This document shows, piece by piece, positions 1 to 6,376 of a DNA stretch of 12,091 nt. The position numbers and the translations under genes were made by a program. The number at the start of each line of letters is the position of its first letter. Positions within the stretch are counted from its first letter, which is position 1. The stretch is from the NCBI GenBank assembly GCA_964517215.1, contig CAZFBR010000103.1, positions 1 to 12,091 of the forward strand. The letters run 5' to 3'. The notes beneath the pieces are model-generated. The model saw nothing but the letters and a program-made list of their open reading frames with translations, searched no databases and had not been told where the DNA came from. Source of the stretch: CAZFBR01 sp035353495 [NCBI: uncultured bacterium]. GTDB lineage: Bacteria; DAOPZR01.

Positions 1-552
1 CGGGGTCCCGCCCGCCACCAGGATCAGCTGCACAATCTCCACCGGATCGAGCGGGGTATGCGGCACATACGCCGGCCGCCCGTGCCGCAGGTACTTGCGG
101 AATGCCGTTTCGTTGTCCTTGACCTGACCCTGTTCGACCATGAGCCGGGCGATATGCATGCGGCCGACCACCCCGCCCGCCGGCGGCACCAGCTTCTCCG
201 CCGGGAGGTCGATCCCCGCCTGGCGGAGCAGGGCGACGATTTTCGCCGCGCGCGCGCCGCGCCCGTCCTGGATTTCGCGGATTTTCTGTTCGATCAGCGG
301 ATGGCGGATGTCCAGCCCGTAGCCGAGCACATGATACTCGCGCGCACCGCGTTCCGCGCTGAATTCTATCCCCGGGATGACCCGCACCCCCAGCCGGGCG
401 CCCGCCGCCACCGCCTCTTCGACACCCGCCACCGTGTCGTGATCGGTGATGGCGATGGCCGTCAGCGCCGCGTCGCGCGCCGCGGCCACCACTGCGGCGG
501 GCTCGTGCAGCCCGTCGGAGTATTTGGTGTGGACATGCAGATCGGCCTTCAT
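1..552 (-). CDS. PHP-domain phosphoesterase (YciV/TrpH-like), 3' end outside window
   Basis: The 184 codons visible start MKADLHVHTKYSDGLHEP and run off the left edge without a stop. The N-terminal PHP metal-binding signature is clear: HxH at residues 6 and 8, SDG at 12-14, ITDHDT at 35-40 and PGIE at 60-63. In the YciV/TrpH family these residues bind metal ions and the enzymes hydrolyse phosphoesters such as 3',5'-nucleoside bisphosphates or short RNAs. The exact substrate here is inferred only from family membership. Family members are usually about 270-290 residues, so roughly a third is missing. I chose ATG552 because PHP proteins typically begin a few residues before the DLHxHT motif and GGGGG lies upstream. 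An in-frame ATG at 594 would add 14 residues (MRRCPRCSFDGGRA) and is less likely. It is the last gene of the run, about 170 bases after ispG. Confident of the domain, not of the substrate. Confidence 0.88.
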   Translation of the reverse strand, partial: MKADLHVHTKYSDGLHEPAAVVAAARDAALTAIAITDHDTVAGVEEAVAAGARLGVRVIPGIEFSAERGAREYHVLGYGLDIRHPLIEQKIREIQDGRGARAAKIVALLRQAGIDLPAEKLVPPAGGVVGRMHIARLMVEQGQVKDNETAFRKYLRHGRPAYVPHTPLDPVEIVQLILVAGGTP

Positions 553-724
553 CGCCCGGCCCCCGTCAAAGCTGCAGCGCGGGCAGCGGCGCATCGGCCG
601 CTGGCCGCGGTCAGGCCGGCGGCGCCGCCGGCGACAATCGTGCCGCACCCGCGGACCGCCGAACCGTTCCCGTCATGCCGGCGCCGCCAGCCGTGCGTTG
701 CCGCGCAGTTCCAGTCGCGCCTGC
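553..724. other. Spacer between ispG and the PHP gene, with a perfect 18-bp palindrome
   Basis: This 172-base spacer holds no recognisable gene. Its clearest structure is a perfect palindrome at 615-632 (GCCGGCGGC/GCCGCCGGC), which could fold as a hairpin in the minus-strand transcript but has no T-run after it, so it does not look like an intrinsic terminator. A 59-codon minus-strand frame spans the whole spacer with GTGA and ATGA overlaps to its neighbours, but it has no recognisable domain and an Ala/Gly/Arg-rich make-up expected from non-coding GC-rich DNA. Confidence 0.5.
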
Positions 725-1828
725 TCACGGGCGGGTGTACCGTTCGATTTCCGCCGCCAGCGCCGCCAGCAGCTCCGTCTCGGGCATGGTGCGCACGATT
801 TCGCCCTTGCGGAAGAGCACCCCCTGCCCCGCGCCGCCGCAAATGCCGACGTCGGCGTGCCGCGCCTCGCCCGGGCCGTTGACCACGCACCCCATCACCG
901 CCACCGTCAGCGGCACGCGCACGCCGCGCAGCTGCTCCTCGACCGCGCGCGCCAGCGCCGCCACCGCGATCCCGGTGCGCGCGCAGGTCGGGCAGGCGAT
1001 GACCTCGGGCATGTCCGTGCGCAGGCCGAGGAATTTCAAAATCTGCCGCGCCACCACCGGCTCATCCTCCGGCGGGCCGGAGAGCGACACCCGCAGCGTG
1101 TCGCCCAGCCCCTCGCTGAGCAGGATCCCCAGCCCGACCGCCGACTTGACGCTGCCGGTGGCCACCGTCCCCGCCTCGGTGATCCCGATATGCAGCGGGT
1201 AGTCGCACCGCGCCGCCAGGGCGCGGTAGGCCAGCACCGTCACCGGCACCGACGAGGCCTTGAGCGAAATCTTGATCTGGGTCACGCCCTCCGCCTCGAG
1301 CAGCGCCGCCTGCCGGAGCGCGCTGTCGACCAGCGCCTGCGCCAGCAGCGCATCGTGCTGCGCCCGCGGCGCGGCGTCAATCTCCTGCTGCAGCTGCTTT
1401 TCCAGCGAGCCGGCGTTGACCCCGATGCGGATGGGCACACCCGCCGCCCGCGCCCGCTGCGCCACCGCGCGCACCCGCTCGGCGCCGCCGATATTGCCGG
1501 GGTTGAGCCGCAGGCCGTGGATGCCCGCGTCGATCGCCGCCAGCGCCAGCTGGTAATCGAAATGAATGTCGGCAATCACCGGGACCGGGCTGTCGCGCAG
1601 GATGGCGGGGAGCGCCGCCGCCGCCGCCGCATCCGGCACCGCCACACGCGCCAGCTCGCACCCCGCATCCGCCAGGCGCGCGATCTGCGCCCGGGTCGCG
1701 GCCGCGTCCGCGGTCGCGGTGTTGGTCATCGACTGCACGCGCACCGGCGCGCCGCCGCCGATGGTGACCCCCCCGACGCTGAGCTGCCGCGTCGCATGCC
1801 GCGGCTTCAGAAAGACCTGATCACCCAT
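725..1828 (-). CDS. ispG: 4-hydroxy-3-methylbut-2-enyl diphosphate synthase (IspG/GcpE)
   Basis: IspG is the iron-sulfur enzyme that reductively converts 2-C-methyl-D-erythritol 2,4-cyclodiphosphate to HMBPP, the penultimate step of the MEP isoprenoid pathway. The 367-residue product matches the short bacterial form (about 370). The N-terminal TIM-barrel half carries VRVQSMTNTAT (29-39), PVIADIHFD (83-91), GLRLNPGNIG (105-114) and ITEAGT (216-221). The C-terminal half carries the three cluster ligands C279 and C282 (ACPTCARTG) and C314 (MGCVVNGPGEA), followed by the conserved Glu321. The start is ATG1828, preceded by GAGAGG. The first 22 bases overlap the end of rseP in another frame, implying translational coupling. 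It shares the pathway with dxr two genes upstream. In another frame just past the stop, a sensible tail (EQARLELRGNARLAAPA) hints at a possible one-base error at the very end. Identification is secure. Confidence 0.96.
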   Translation of the reverse strand: MGDQVFLKPRHATRQLSVGGVTIGGGAPVRVQSMTNTATADAAATRAQIARLADAGCELARVAVPDAAAAAALPAILRDSPVPVIADIHFDYQLALAAIDAGIHGLRLNPGNIGGAERVRAVAQRARAAGVPIRIGVNAGSLEKQLQQEIDAAPRAQHDALLAQALVDSALRQAALLEAEGVTQIKISLKASSVPVTVLAYRALAARCDYPLHIGITEAGTVATGSVKSAVGLGILLSEGLGDTLRVSLSGPPEDEPVVARQILKFLGLRTDMPEVIACPTCARTGIAVAALARAVEEQLRGVRVPLTVAVMGCVVNGPGEARHADVGICGGAGQGVLFRKGEIVRTMPETELLAALAAEIERYTRP

Positions 1829-3132
1829 TCCTGCATCCTCTCGATCCAGCCGAAGCGCATCATGTCGTTGTAGAGCACCACCACGAACAGCGTCAGCACG
1901 AAATAGACCCCGGCCATCATCACCCGCTCCTGCGTCTGCGGCGCCAGCCGCCGCCCGCGGATCTTCTCCAGCACCGCCATGAGGATGTGCCAGCCATCCG
2001 TCGGCGGGAAGGGGCACAGGTTGATGATCCCGAGCGAAATGCTGATCAGCGCGACGAACAACGCCACCTCAACCCAGCCGATGCCCGCCAGTCCCGCCGC
2101 CACCGTGACGATCATGATCGGCCCGCCCATCGCCTTGAGGTTGAGCTGCAGCGTCACCAGCTTGTAGATGCCGACCACGGTCATCTTCGTGACGTCCGCC
2201 GTCTTGCGCGCCGCCTGCCACAGGTTGGCGGGGAATGGATACCGCTTGAACTTCTCCTCCGACCAGAGGGACACGCCGATCAGCACGGCCTTGTACTCGG
2301 CGTTGTAGCGCGGGCGCAGCTGCACCGCCAGCGTCTCGCCGTCGCGCGCGGCCAGCACCGTCACCGCGTGCCGGCCGTTGGCCGCGATCGCCTGCTGCAT
2401 TTCCTGCCACGACGCCACCGGGGTGTCGCCGATGGCCAGAATCCGGTCGCCGCGGCGCAGTCCCGCCAGCGCCGCCGGAAAACTGTCGGTCACCGCCCCC
2501 ACCATGGCCGGAAACCGCGGCCAGATGCCGACGATGGCGGGAAACTCCTCCACATCCTCGGGGATGGTGACGGGGATATCCGCGGTGGTGCTGTCGCGCT
2601 GCACGGTCAGTCGCGCGGTCCCCCCGGGATTGCTCGCAATCCGCAACACCATTTCCTGCCAGTCGGGAATCGCCTGGCCGTCCACCGCCACCACCCGGTC
2701 GCCCGGGACCAGGCCCGCCGCCCGGGCCGGCGAACTGTCCGAGACCGTGCCGATCGTCGTCGGCCACACCGCCTCCTGATAGCCGAGCTGAAAGATCAGG
2801 GCATAGATCGCATAGGCGAGGATGAAGTTGCAGATCGCGCCGGCGGCGAAAACCGCGATGCGCTGGCCAATCGGCTTGGCGAAAAAGGTGTGCGCGTCGG
2901 GCACCGCCCCGTCCTCGTACTGCTCGCCGTCGAGCTTGACGTAGCCGCCCCAGGGGATGGCCGACAGCCGGTAATCGGTGTCGCCCCGTTTGAGCCCGCA
3001 CAGGCGCGGGCCGAAGCCCACGGAAAAGACCTCAACCCGCACCCCGCAGCGGCGGGCCACGACAAAATGCCCCAGTTCATGGATGAACACCACGATCCCG
3101 AGAACGACAAAGGCCGCCAGAAATTCAATCAC
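1807..3132 (-). CDS. rseP: RIP metalloprotease RseP (site-2 protease family, two PDZ domains)
   Basis: A membrane-embedded zinc protease that in other bacteria cuts transmembrane anti-sigma factors or remnant signal peptides; the substrate here is unknown. The 441-residue product has a first membrane helix (about 5-25) containing the zinc motif HELGH at 18-22, a second hydrophobic segment at about 93-116, two tandem PDZ domains (about 127-190 and 211-275), and C-terminal membrane segments at about 338-370 and 404-421. The second metal-ligand motif is NLCPFPPTDGWHIL at 371-384. It keeps Asp379 but is unusual: the family normally has LDGG(H) where this has TDGWH. The start is a GTG at 3132, chosen because a TGAGGAG Shine-Dalgarno overlaps the dxr stop at proper spacing and the protein then begins IEFLAAF. 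Only 10 bases separate it from dxr, and its end overlaps ispG by 22 bases. Confidence 0.94.
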   Translation of the reverse strand: MIEFLAAFVVLGIVVFIHELGHFVVARRCGVRVEVFSVGFGPRLCGLKRGDTDYRLSAIPWGGYVKLDGEQYEDGAVPDAHTFFAKPIGQRIAVFAAGAICNFILAYAIYALIFQLGYQEAVWPTTIGTVSDSSPARAAGLVPGDRVVAVDGQAIPDWQEMVLRIASNPGGTARLTVQRDSTTADIPVTIPEDVEEFPAIVGIWPRFPAMVGAVTDSFPAALAGLRRGDRILAIGDTPVASWQEMQQAIAANGRHAVTVLAARDGETLAVQLRPRYNAEYKAVLIGVSLWSEEKFKRYPFPANLWQAARKTADVTKMTVVGIYKLVTLQLNLKAMGGPIMIVTVAAGLAGIGWVEVALFVALISISLGIINLCPFPPTDGWHILMAVLEKIRGRRLAPQTQERVMMAGVYFVLTLFVVVLYNDMMRFGWIERMQEWVIRSF

Positions 3133-3142
3133 CGCGCGCTCC

Positions 3143-4302
3143 TCAGCATGGCGCCACCTTCGTTTCCGCAAGGAACGCGCGCGCCTGCTCCCGCGCCGCG
3201 GCGTCCGCCGCCGTTACCGTCTCCCAGTCCGTCGCCGGCACCGCCGTCACCGCTCCCAGCACCCGCTCCACCAGCCGGGGGATGCCGGTGAACAGCAGCA
3301 AACCGTCCATAAACGCCTGCACTGCGATCTCGTTCGCCGCATTGAGGATGGCCGGCGCCGTGCCCCCCGCCTTGACCGCATCATAGGCGAGGCGCAGGCA
3401 GGGGAATTTCGCCGAATCCGCGCGCTGGAAGGTCAGCTTCTCCAGGTCGACCAATTTCAGTTTCGGGAAGGGATTGGGCGCCCGCCGCGGATAGTGGACG
3501 GCGTAGGCGATGGGGAGCCGCATGTCCGTCACCCCGAGCTGCGCCTTGATGCTCCGTCGACGAATTCCACCAGCAAATGGACGATGCTTTGCGGATGCAC
3601 CACCACCGAAACCTGCGCGGGGACAAACCCGAAGAGGTGATGCGCCTCGATCACTTCGAGGCCCTTGTTCATCAGCGTCGAGGAATCGATCGTCACCTTG
3701 GCGCCCATGCTCCACTTCGGATGGGCCAGCGCCTCCGCCGGGGTGATCCCGTCAAGGTCTGCCGTGCGGTTGAGGAACGGCCCGCCCGACGCGGTGAGGA
3801 TCAGCCGGGTCACCTCCGCCGCCCGCTCCCCCTGCAGGCACTGGAACAGCGCGCTGTGCTCGCTGTCGATGGGGACGACCTGCGCGCCGCTGGCGCGGGC
3901 GGTGCGCATCACCACCTCGCCGGCCATGACCAGGGTCTCCTTGTTGGCCAGCCCCACGTCGCGCCCGGCCGCCAGCGCCGCCAGCACGGGCCGCGCGCCC
4001 TGCGCGCCGACCATCGCCCCGACGACATAATCCGCGTCCGGCATGGTCGCCAGCGCGGTCAGCGCCTCCGCGCCGCAGCCGACCTGCCAGTCGGGGTGGC
4101 GCCGCTGCAGTTCCTCCGCCCCCGCCTCGTCCGCGACCGCCACCCGGGTCACCCCGAACTCCAGCGCCTGCTGCTCGAGTTTTTCCCAGCGCTTCCCCGC
4201 CGCCAGCGCCACCAGCCGCAGCGCATGCGGCGCGCTGCGCACCACGGCGCAGGTGCTGTCGCCGATCGAGCCCGTGCTCCCCAGCAGGATAATCCGCTTC
4301 AT
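3143..4302 (-). pseudogene. dxr: 1-deoxy-D-xylulose 5-phosphate reductoisomerase, frame broken by a one-base loss
   Basis: Dxr performs the committed MEP step, converting DXP to MEP with NADPH. The start is ATG4302, with GGGGGAG upstream. The N-terminal nucleotide-binding loop is KRIILLGSTGSIGD (residues 2-15), followed by ANKETLVMAGE, the substrate motif DSEHSALFQCLQG, TASGGPF, TIDSSTLMNKGLEVIEAHHL and HPQSIVHLLVEFVDG. At about 3551-3556 the frame shifts. The upstream frame ends after VDGASRRSSG at a stop at 3529, while homology resumes in another frame as SIKAQLGVTDMRLPIAYAVHYP and continues to the stop at 3143. Restoring one base in the C-run (3554-3555 on the plus strand) would give about 386 residues, the normal family length. 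Everything on both sides is well conserved, which points to a sequencing or assembly error rather than decay, because ispG is intact and the pathway is usually essential. Confidence 0.92.
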
Positions 4303-4324
4303 CGCTCCGCTCCCCCGCAGTGCC

Positions 4325-4355
4325 GCCGCGCGCTGCCCGCCGCCGGGCGCGCGGC
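4325..4355 (-). other. Strong GC hairpin in the cdsA-dxr spacer
   Basis: The 73-base spacer between cdsA and dxr contains a perfect 9-bp inverted repeat (GCCGCGCGC at 4325-4333 with GCGCGCGGC at 4347-4355) and a 13-base loop. No T-run follows in the transcribed direction, so it is not a classical terminator. It ends about 15 bases before the dxr Shine-Dalgarno and could affect mRNA processing or dxr translation; that role is inference. Confidence 0.45.
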
Positions 4356-4375
4356 ATGGCTCGCCGGTTGCATGG

Positions 4376-5254
4376 TCAGTTGCCCGCCACCGCAACGAAA
4401 TACAGATACCCCAGCGGGGCATTGAGCAGCAGCGCGTCGAACCGGTCGAGCACGCCGCCGTGGCCGGGAATCAGTCCGCCCGAATCCTTCACCTGCAGGT
4501 CGCGCTTGACCAGCGATTCCGCCAGGTCGCCCAGCTGGCCGGCGATTGCAAAGAGCACGCCGAGCAGCAGCATGTCGCCGTGCGCCAGCGGCAGCGCGTC
4601 GCCCGCGCCCGCCTTGAGCAGGTAGGCCGCGGCGATCGACCCGGCCAGGCCGCCGGCGAAACCCTCAACCGTCTTCTTCGGGCTCACCACCGGCGCCAGT
4701 TTCGTCCGCCCGAAAAACCGCCCGGCAAAATAGCCGCCAGTGTCCATCAGCCAGGTGCAGAGCAGCACGAGAAACAGCAGCCAGCTCCCCTGCGGCAGCC
4801 GGTAGATCAGGGCGAGGAACGACGCCGGCAGCGCCAGCATCGCCACCGCCAGCAGCGCCTGTCCCGCCGCCGCCACCGTCCCGGTCACTTCCCCGCGGCC
4901 CAATCGCCGCGCCAGCACCAGCAGCAGCGTCGCCAGCACCGCCAGCACCAGCCACTCCGCCGGGGTGATGCATCCCGTTCAGTTCACCCGGTGCGGCAGC
5001 AGCACGTCGATGGCGCCGAAACTCCCCAGCACCGTCGCCAGCGCCAGGCCGCACTGCAGGCCGCGCCGCGGCGGGGCCGGGCTGTTCGCCAGCAGCGCGT
5101 TCGCCTCATGCGCGCCCAGCAGCGCCAGCGCCGCAACGAACAGGTAGAACGGATAGACGCCCGCCACCGTGCCGCGCCAGAAGACCAGCAGCAGGATGAC
5201 CGGGATGCCAACCGCCGCCGCCGCCACCCGCACCATCAGATTACTCATGCGCAT
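4376..5254 (-). pseudogene. cdsA: Phosphatidate cytidylyltransferase (CDP-diglyceride synthase) with an in-frame TGA
   Basis: CdsA is an integral membrane enzyme making CDP-diacylglycerol from phosphatidate and CTP, the entry to phospholipid head-group synthesis. The frame opens at ATG5254 (or ATG5248) and gives a hydrophobic N-terminal region (MVRVAAAAVGIPVILLLVFW) up to LLPHRVN. An in-frame TGA then occurs at 4979-4981, about codon 92. The same frame continues with TGCITPAEWLVLAVLATLLL and several membrane helices to the real stop at 4376. The family signature lies at 4436-4516, with SLVKRD, VKDSGGLIPGHGG and DRFD all present. Total length with the stop ignored is about 292 codons, normal for the family. 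The downstream part has no good ATG; only GTG4948 could restart it. No clear Shine-Dalgarno precedes either upstream ATG, and an inverted-repeat element abuts the start. The TGA may be a base error, since the gene is normally essential. Confidence 0.9.
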
Positions 5255-5357
5255 AACGGGGACCGTATGCTCTATTGGTCCCCCCGCACCGTTTGGTTTT
5301 CATAATCCGTCGCTGACTCGTCCCCGACAGGCAAATAGAGTATACTGTCCCCGTTAT
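5253..5357. repeat. 105-bp element with 24-bp terminal inverted repeats (MITE/REP-like)
   Basis: The left arm at 5253-5276 begins ATAACGGGGACCGTATG. The reverse complement of the right arm at 5334-5357 begins ATAACGGGGACAGTATA. The two 24-base arms match at 22 positions. The 57-base interior has no reading frame of note and is visibly less GC-rich than its surroundings. The element fills the junction between uppS and cdsA: the uppS TAA stop (5354-5356) lies inside one arm, and the first two bases of the cdsA ATG at 5254 come from the other. I see no clear target-site duplication. The size, paired ends and odd composition suggest a non-autonomous mobile element. The GGGGACAGTATAC type of end resembles, from memory, sequences associated with IS200-like (Y1/REP) transposases, which is unverified. 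A plain bidirectional hairpin or terminator is the alternative. Confidence 0.65.
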
Positions 5358-6130
5358 TGGCGGGGGGTGGTGGCGCCGAAGCGGCGCTCACGCTGCTGGA
5401 ATTCCAGCAGCGTCCGCAAAAAGTCGCAGCGCGAGAAATCCGGCCACAATACCGGCGTCACCACCAGTTCGGCATAGGACATCTCCCACAGCAGGAAATT
5501 CGACAGCCGCATCTCGCCGCTGGTGCGCAGCACCATTTCCAGCGGCGGCAGGAACGATGTCTCCAGCGTGTCATTCACCAGTTCCGGCGTGATGGCCGCG
5601 GGATCGAGTTGACCCGCCTGCGCCTGCCGGGCGAGCGTCCGCGCCATGTCGGTCAGCGACCGGCGCGCGCCGTAGTTCAGCGCCAGATTGAGGATGAACT
5701 TTTTGTTGTCCGCCGTGCGCACCTTGGTGCGTTCCAACTCCTCGCGCGCCTCCGCCGGCAGTTCCTCGCCATGGCCGATGGTGGTCAGGCGGATGTCATT
5801 CTTCAGCATCTCCGCCAGTTCGATGCGCAGATAGGTTTTGAGCAGCTGCATCAGCCCGCCGATCTCCGCCGCCGGCCGCGACCAGTTTTCCGTGGAGAAG
5901 GCGTAGAGGGTCAGCGCCCTGATCCCCTGCAGGTCGCCGCACAGTTCGACAATGCGGCGCACCGTCTTGACGCCCTGCTGATGCCCGGCCAGGCGCGGCA
6001 GGCCGCGCTGCTGCGCCCAGCGGCCGTTACCGTCCATGATAATCGCCACATGGCACGGCAGACGGGCGCCGTCAAGCTGTGCCCAGAGCGCGCGTTCCGC
6101 CGCGTCAGTTATGGTCTCCGGTGCCTGCAT
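5354..6130 (-). CDS. uppS: Isoprenyl (undecaprenyl diphosphate) synthase
   Basis: A cis-prenyltransferase that condenses IPP onto farnesyl diphosphate to build the C55 lipid carrier used for peptidoglycan and other envelope polymers. The 258-residue product is the usual length. Family motifs: VAIIMDGNGRWAQQRGLPR (28-46) with the catalytic Asp33, the P-loop-like GHQQGVKTVR, YAFSTENWSRP (76-86), and the IPP-binding stretch LRTSGEMRLSNFLLWE (201-216). The family more often has RTGGE, so RTSGE is a mild variant. The start is ATG6130, preceded by a run of Gs. An intrinsic terminator lies directly upstream, so expression must come from read-through or a promoter further up. The TAA stop lies inside the inverted-repeat element, and cdsA follows. 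Identification is secure; chain length (C55) is inferred from the family. Confidence 0.96.
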   Translation of the reverse strand: MQAPETITDAAERALWAQLDGARLPCHVAIIMDGNGRWAQQRGLPRLAGHQQGVKTVRRIVELCGDLQGIRALTLYAFSTENWSRPAAEIGGLMQLLKTYLRIELAEMLKNDIRLTTIGHGEELPAEAREELERTKVRTADNKKFILNLALNYGARRSLTDMARTLARQAQAGQLDPAAITPELVNDTLETSFLPPLEMVLRTSGEMRLSNFLLWEMSYAELVVTPVLWPDFSRCDFLRTLLEFQQRERRFGATTPRQ

Positions 6131-6144
6131 GGTCCCCCCCGGCC

Positions 6145-6190
6145 AAAAGAAAAAGCCGGGCGCCCGTCCCGCAGGGAGGCGCGCCCGGCT
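6145..6190 (-). terminator. Rho-independent terminator after the ferredoxin gene
   Basis: In the minus-strand transcript a perfect 10-bp stem (AGCCGGGCGC at 6190-6181, GCGCCCGGCT at 6163-6154) with a 17-base loop is followed at once by TTTTTCTTTT. It begins about 10 bases after the ferredoxin stop and ends about 14 bases before the uppS ATG. It looks strong, and would separate the translation-factor genes from the isoprenoid and lipid genes unless read through. Confidence 0.85.
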
Positions 6191-6199
6191 GAACGTTCC

Positions 6200-6373
6200 C
6201 TACTGCTGCGGCTTGATCGCTTCCACCGGGCACTGCTCGACGCAGCTCCCGCAGTCGATGCACTTGCCCGCGTCAATGACGTACTTGCCCGCCCCCTCGC
6301 TGATCGCCTGCACCGGGCAGCTGTCCACGCAGCTGCCGCACGCAATGCAGTTGTCGCCGATAACGTGTGCCAT
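6200..6373 (-). CDS. 2[4Fe-4S] ferredoxin, clostridial type
   Basis: A 57-residue electron carrier with two complete cluster-binding repeats: CIACGSCVDSCP (Cys 9, 12, 15, 19) and CIDCGSCVEQCP (Cys 38, 41, 44, 48). Each repeat has the CxxCxxCxxxCP pattern of low-potential bacterial ferredoxins that hold two [4Fe-4S] clusters. The internal duplication is plain (PVQAI against PVEAI after each repeat). The start is ATG6373, three bases after the frr stop. The Shine-Dalgarno GGAGGT lies within the last codons of frr, so translation is coupled. A strong terminator follows the TAG stop. Ferredoxins of this kind serve many anaerobic reductases. Its partner is not shown by sequence, but IspG, an Fe-S enzyme needing electrons, lies downstream in the same gene run. 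Identity as a ferredoxin is very secure. Confidence 0.95.
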   Translation of the reverse strand: MAHVIGDNCIACGSCVDSCPVQAISEGAGKYVIDAGKCIDCGSCVEQCPVEAIKPQQ

Positions 6374-6376
6374 TGT

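Noticed and set aside
553-594. PHP gene starting upstream at ATG594 with a CPRC motif (MRRCPRCSFDGGRA)
   Set aside because: PHP proteins normally begin a few residues before DLHxHT, so ATG552 fits better; two nearby cysteines alone do not make a zinc ribbon.
446-1873. 475-codon open frame on the plus strand opposite ispG
   Set aside because: Arg/His-rich shadow of ispG; the ispG frame has all expected motifs and cluster cysteines.
1987-3291. 434-codon open frame on the plus strand opposite rseP
   Set aside because: Shadow of rseP with low-complexity Arg/His/Pro content and no domain.
4979-4981. TGA read as tryptophan or selenocysteine in cdsA
   Set aside because: TGA, TAG and TAA all serve as true stops of other genes here, Trp is coded by TGG throughout, and no SECIS-like role is expected in a CDP-DAG synthase.
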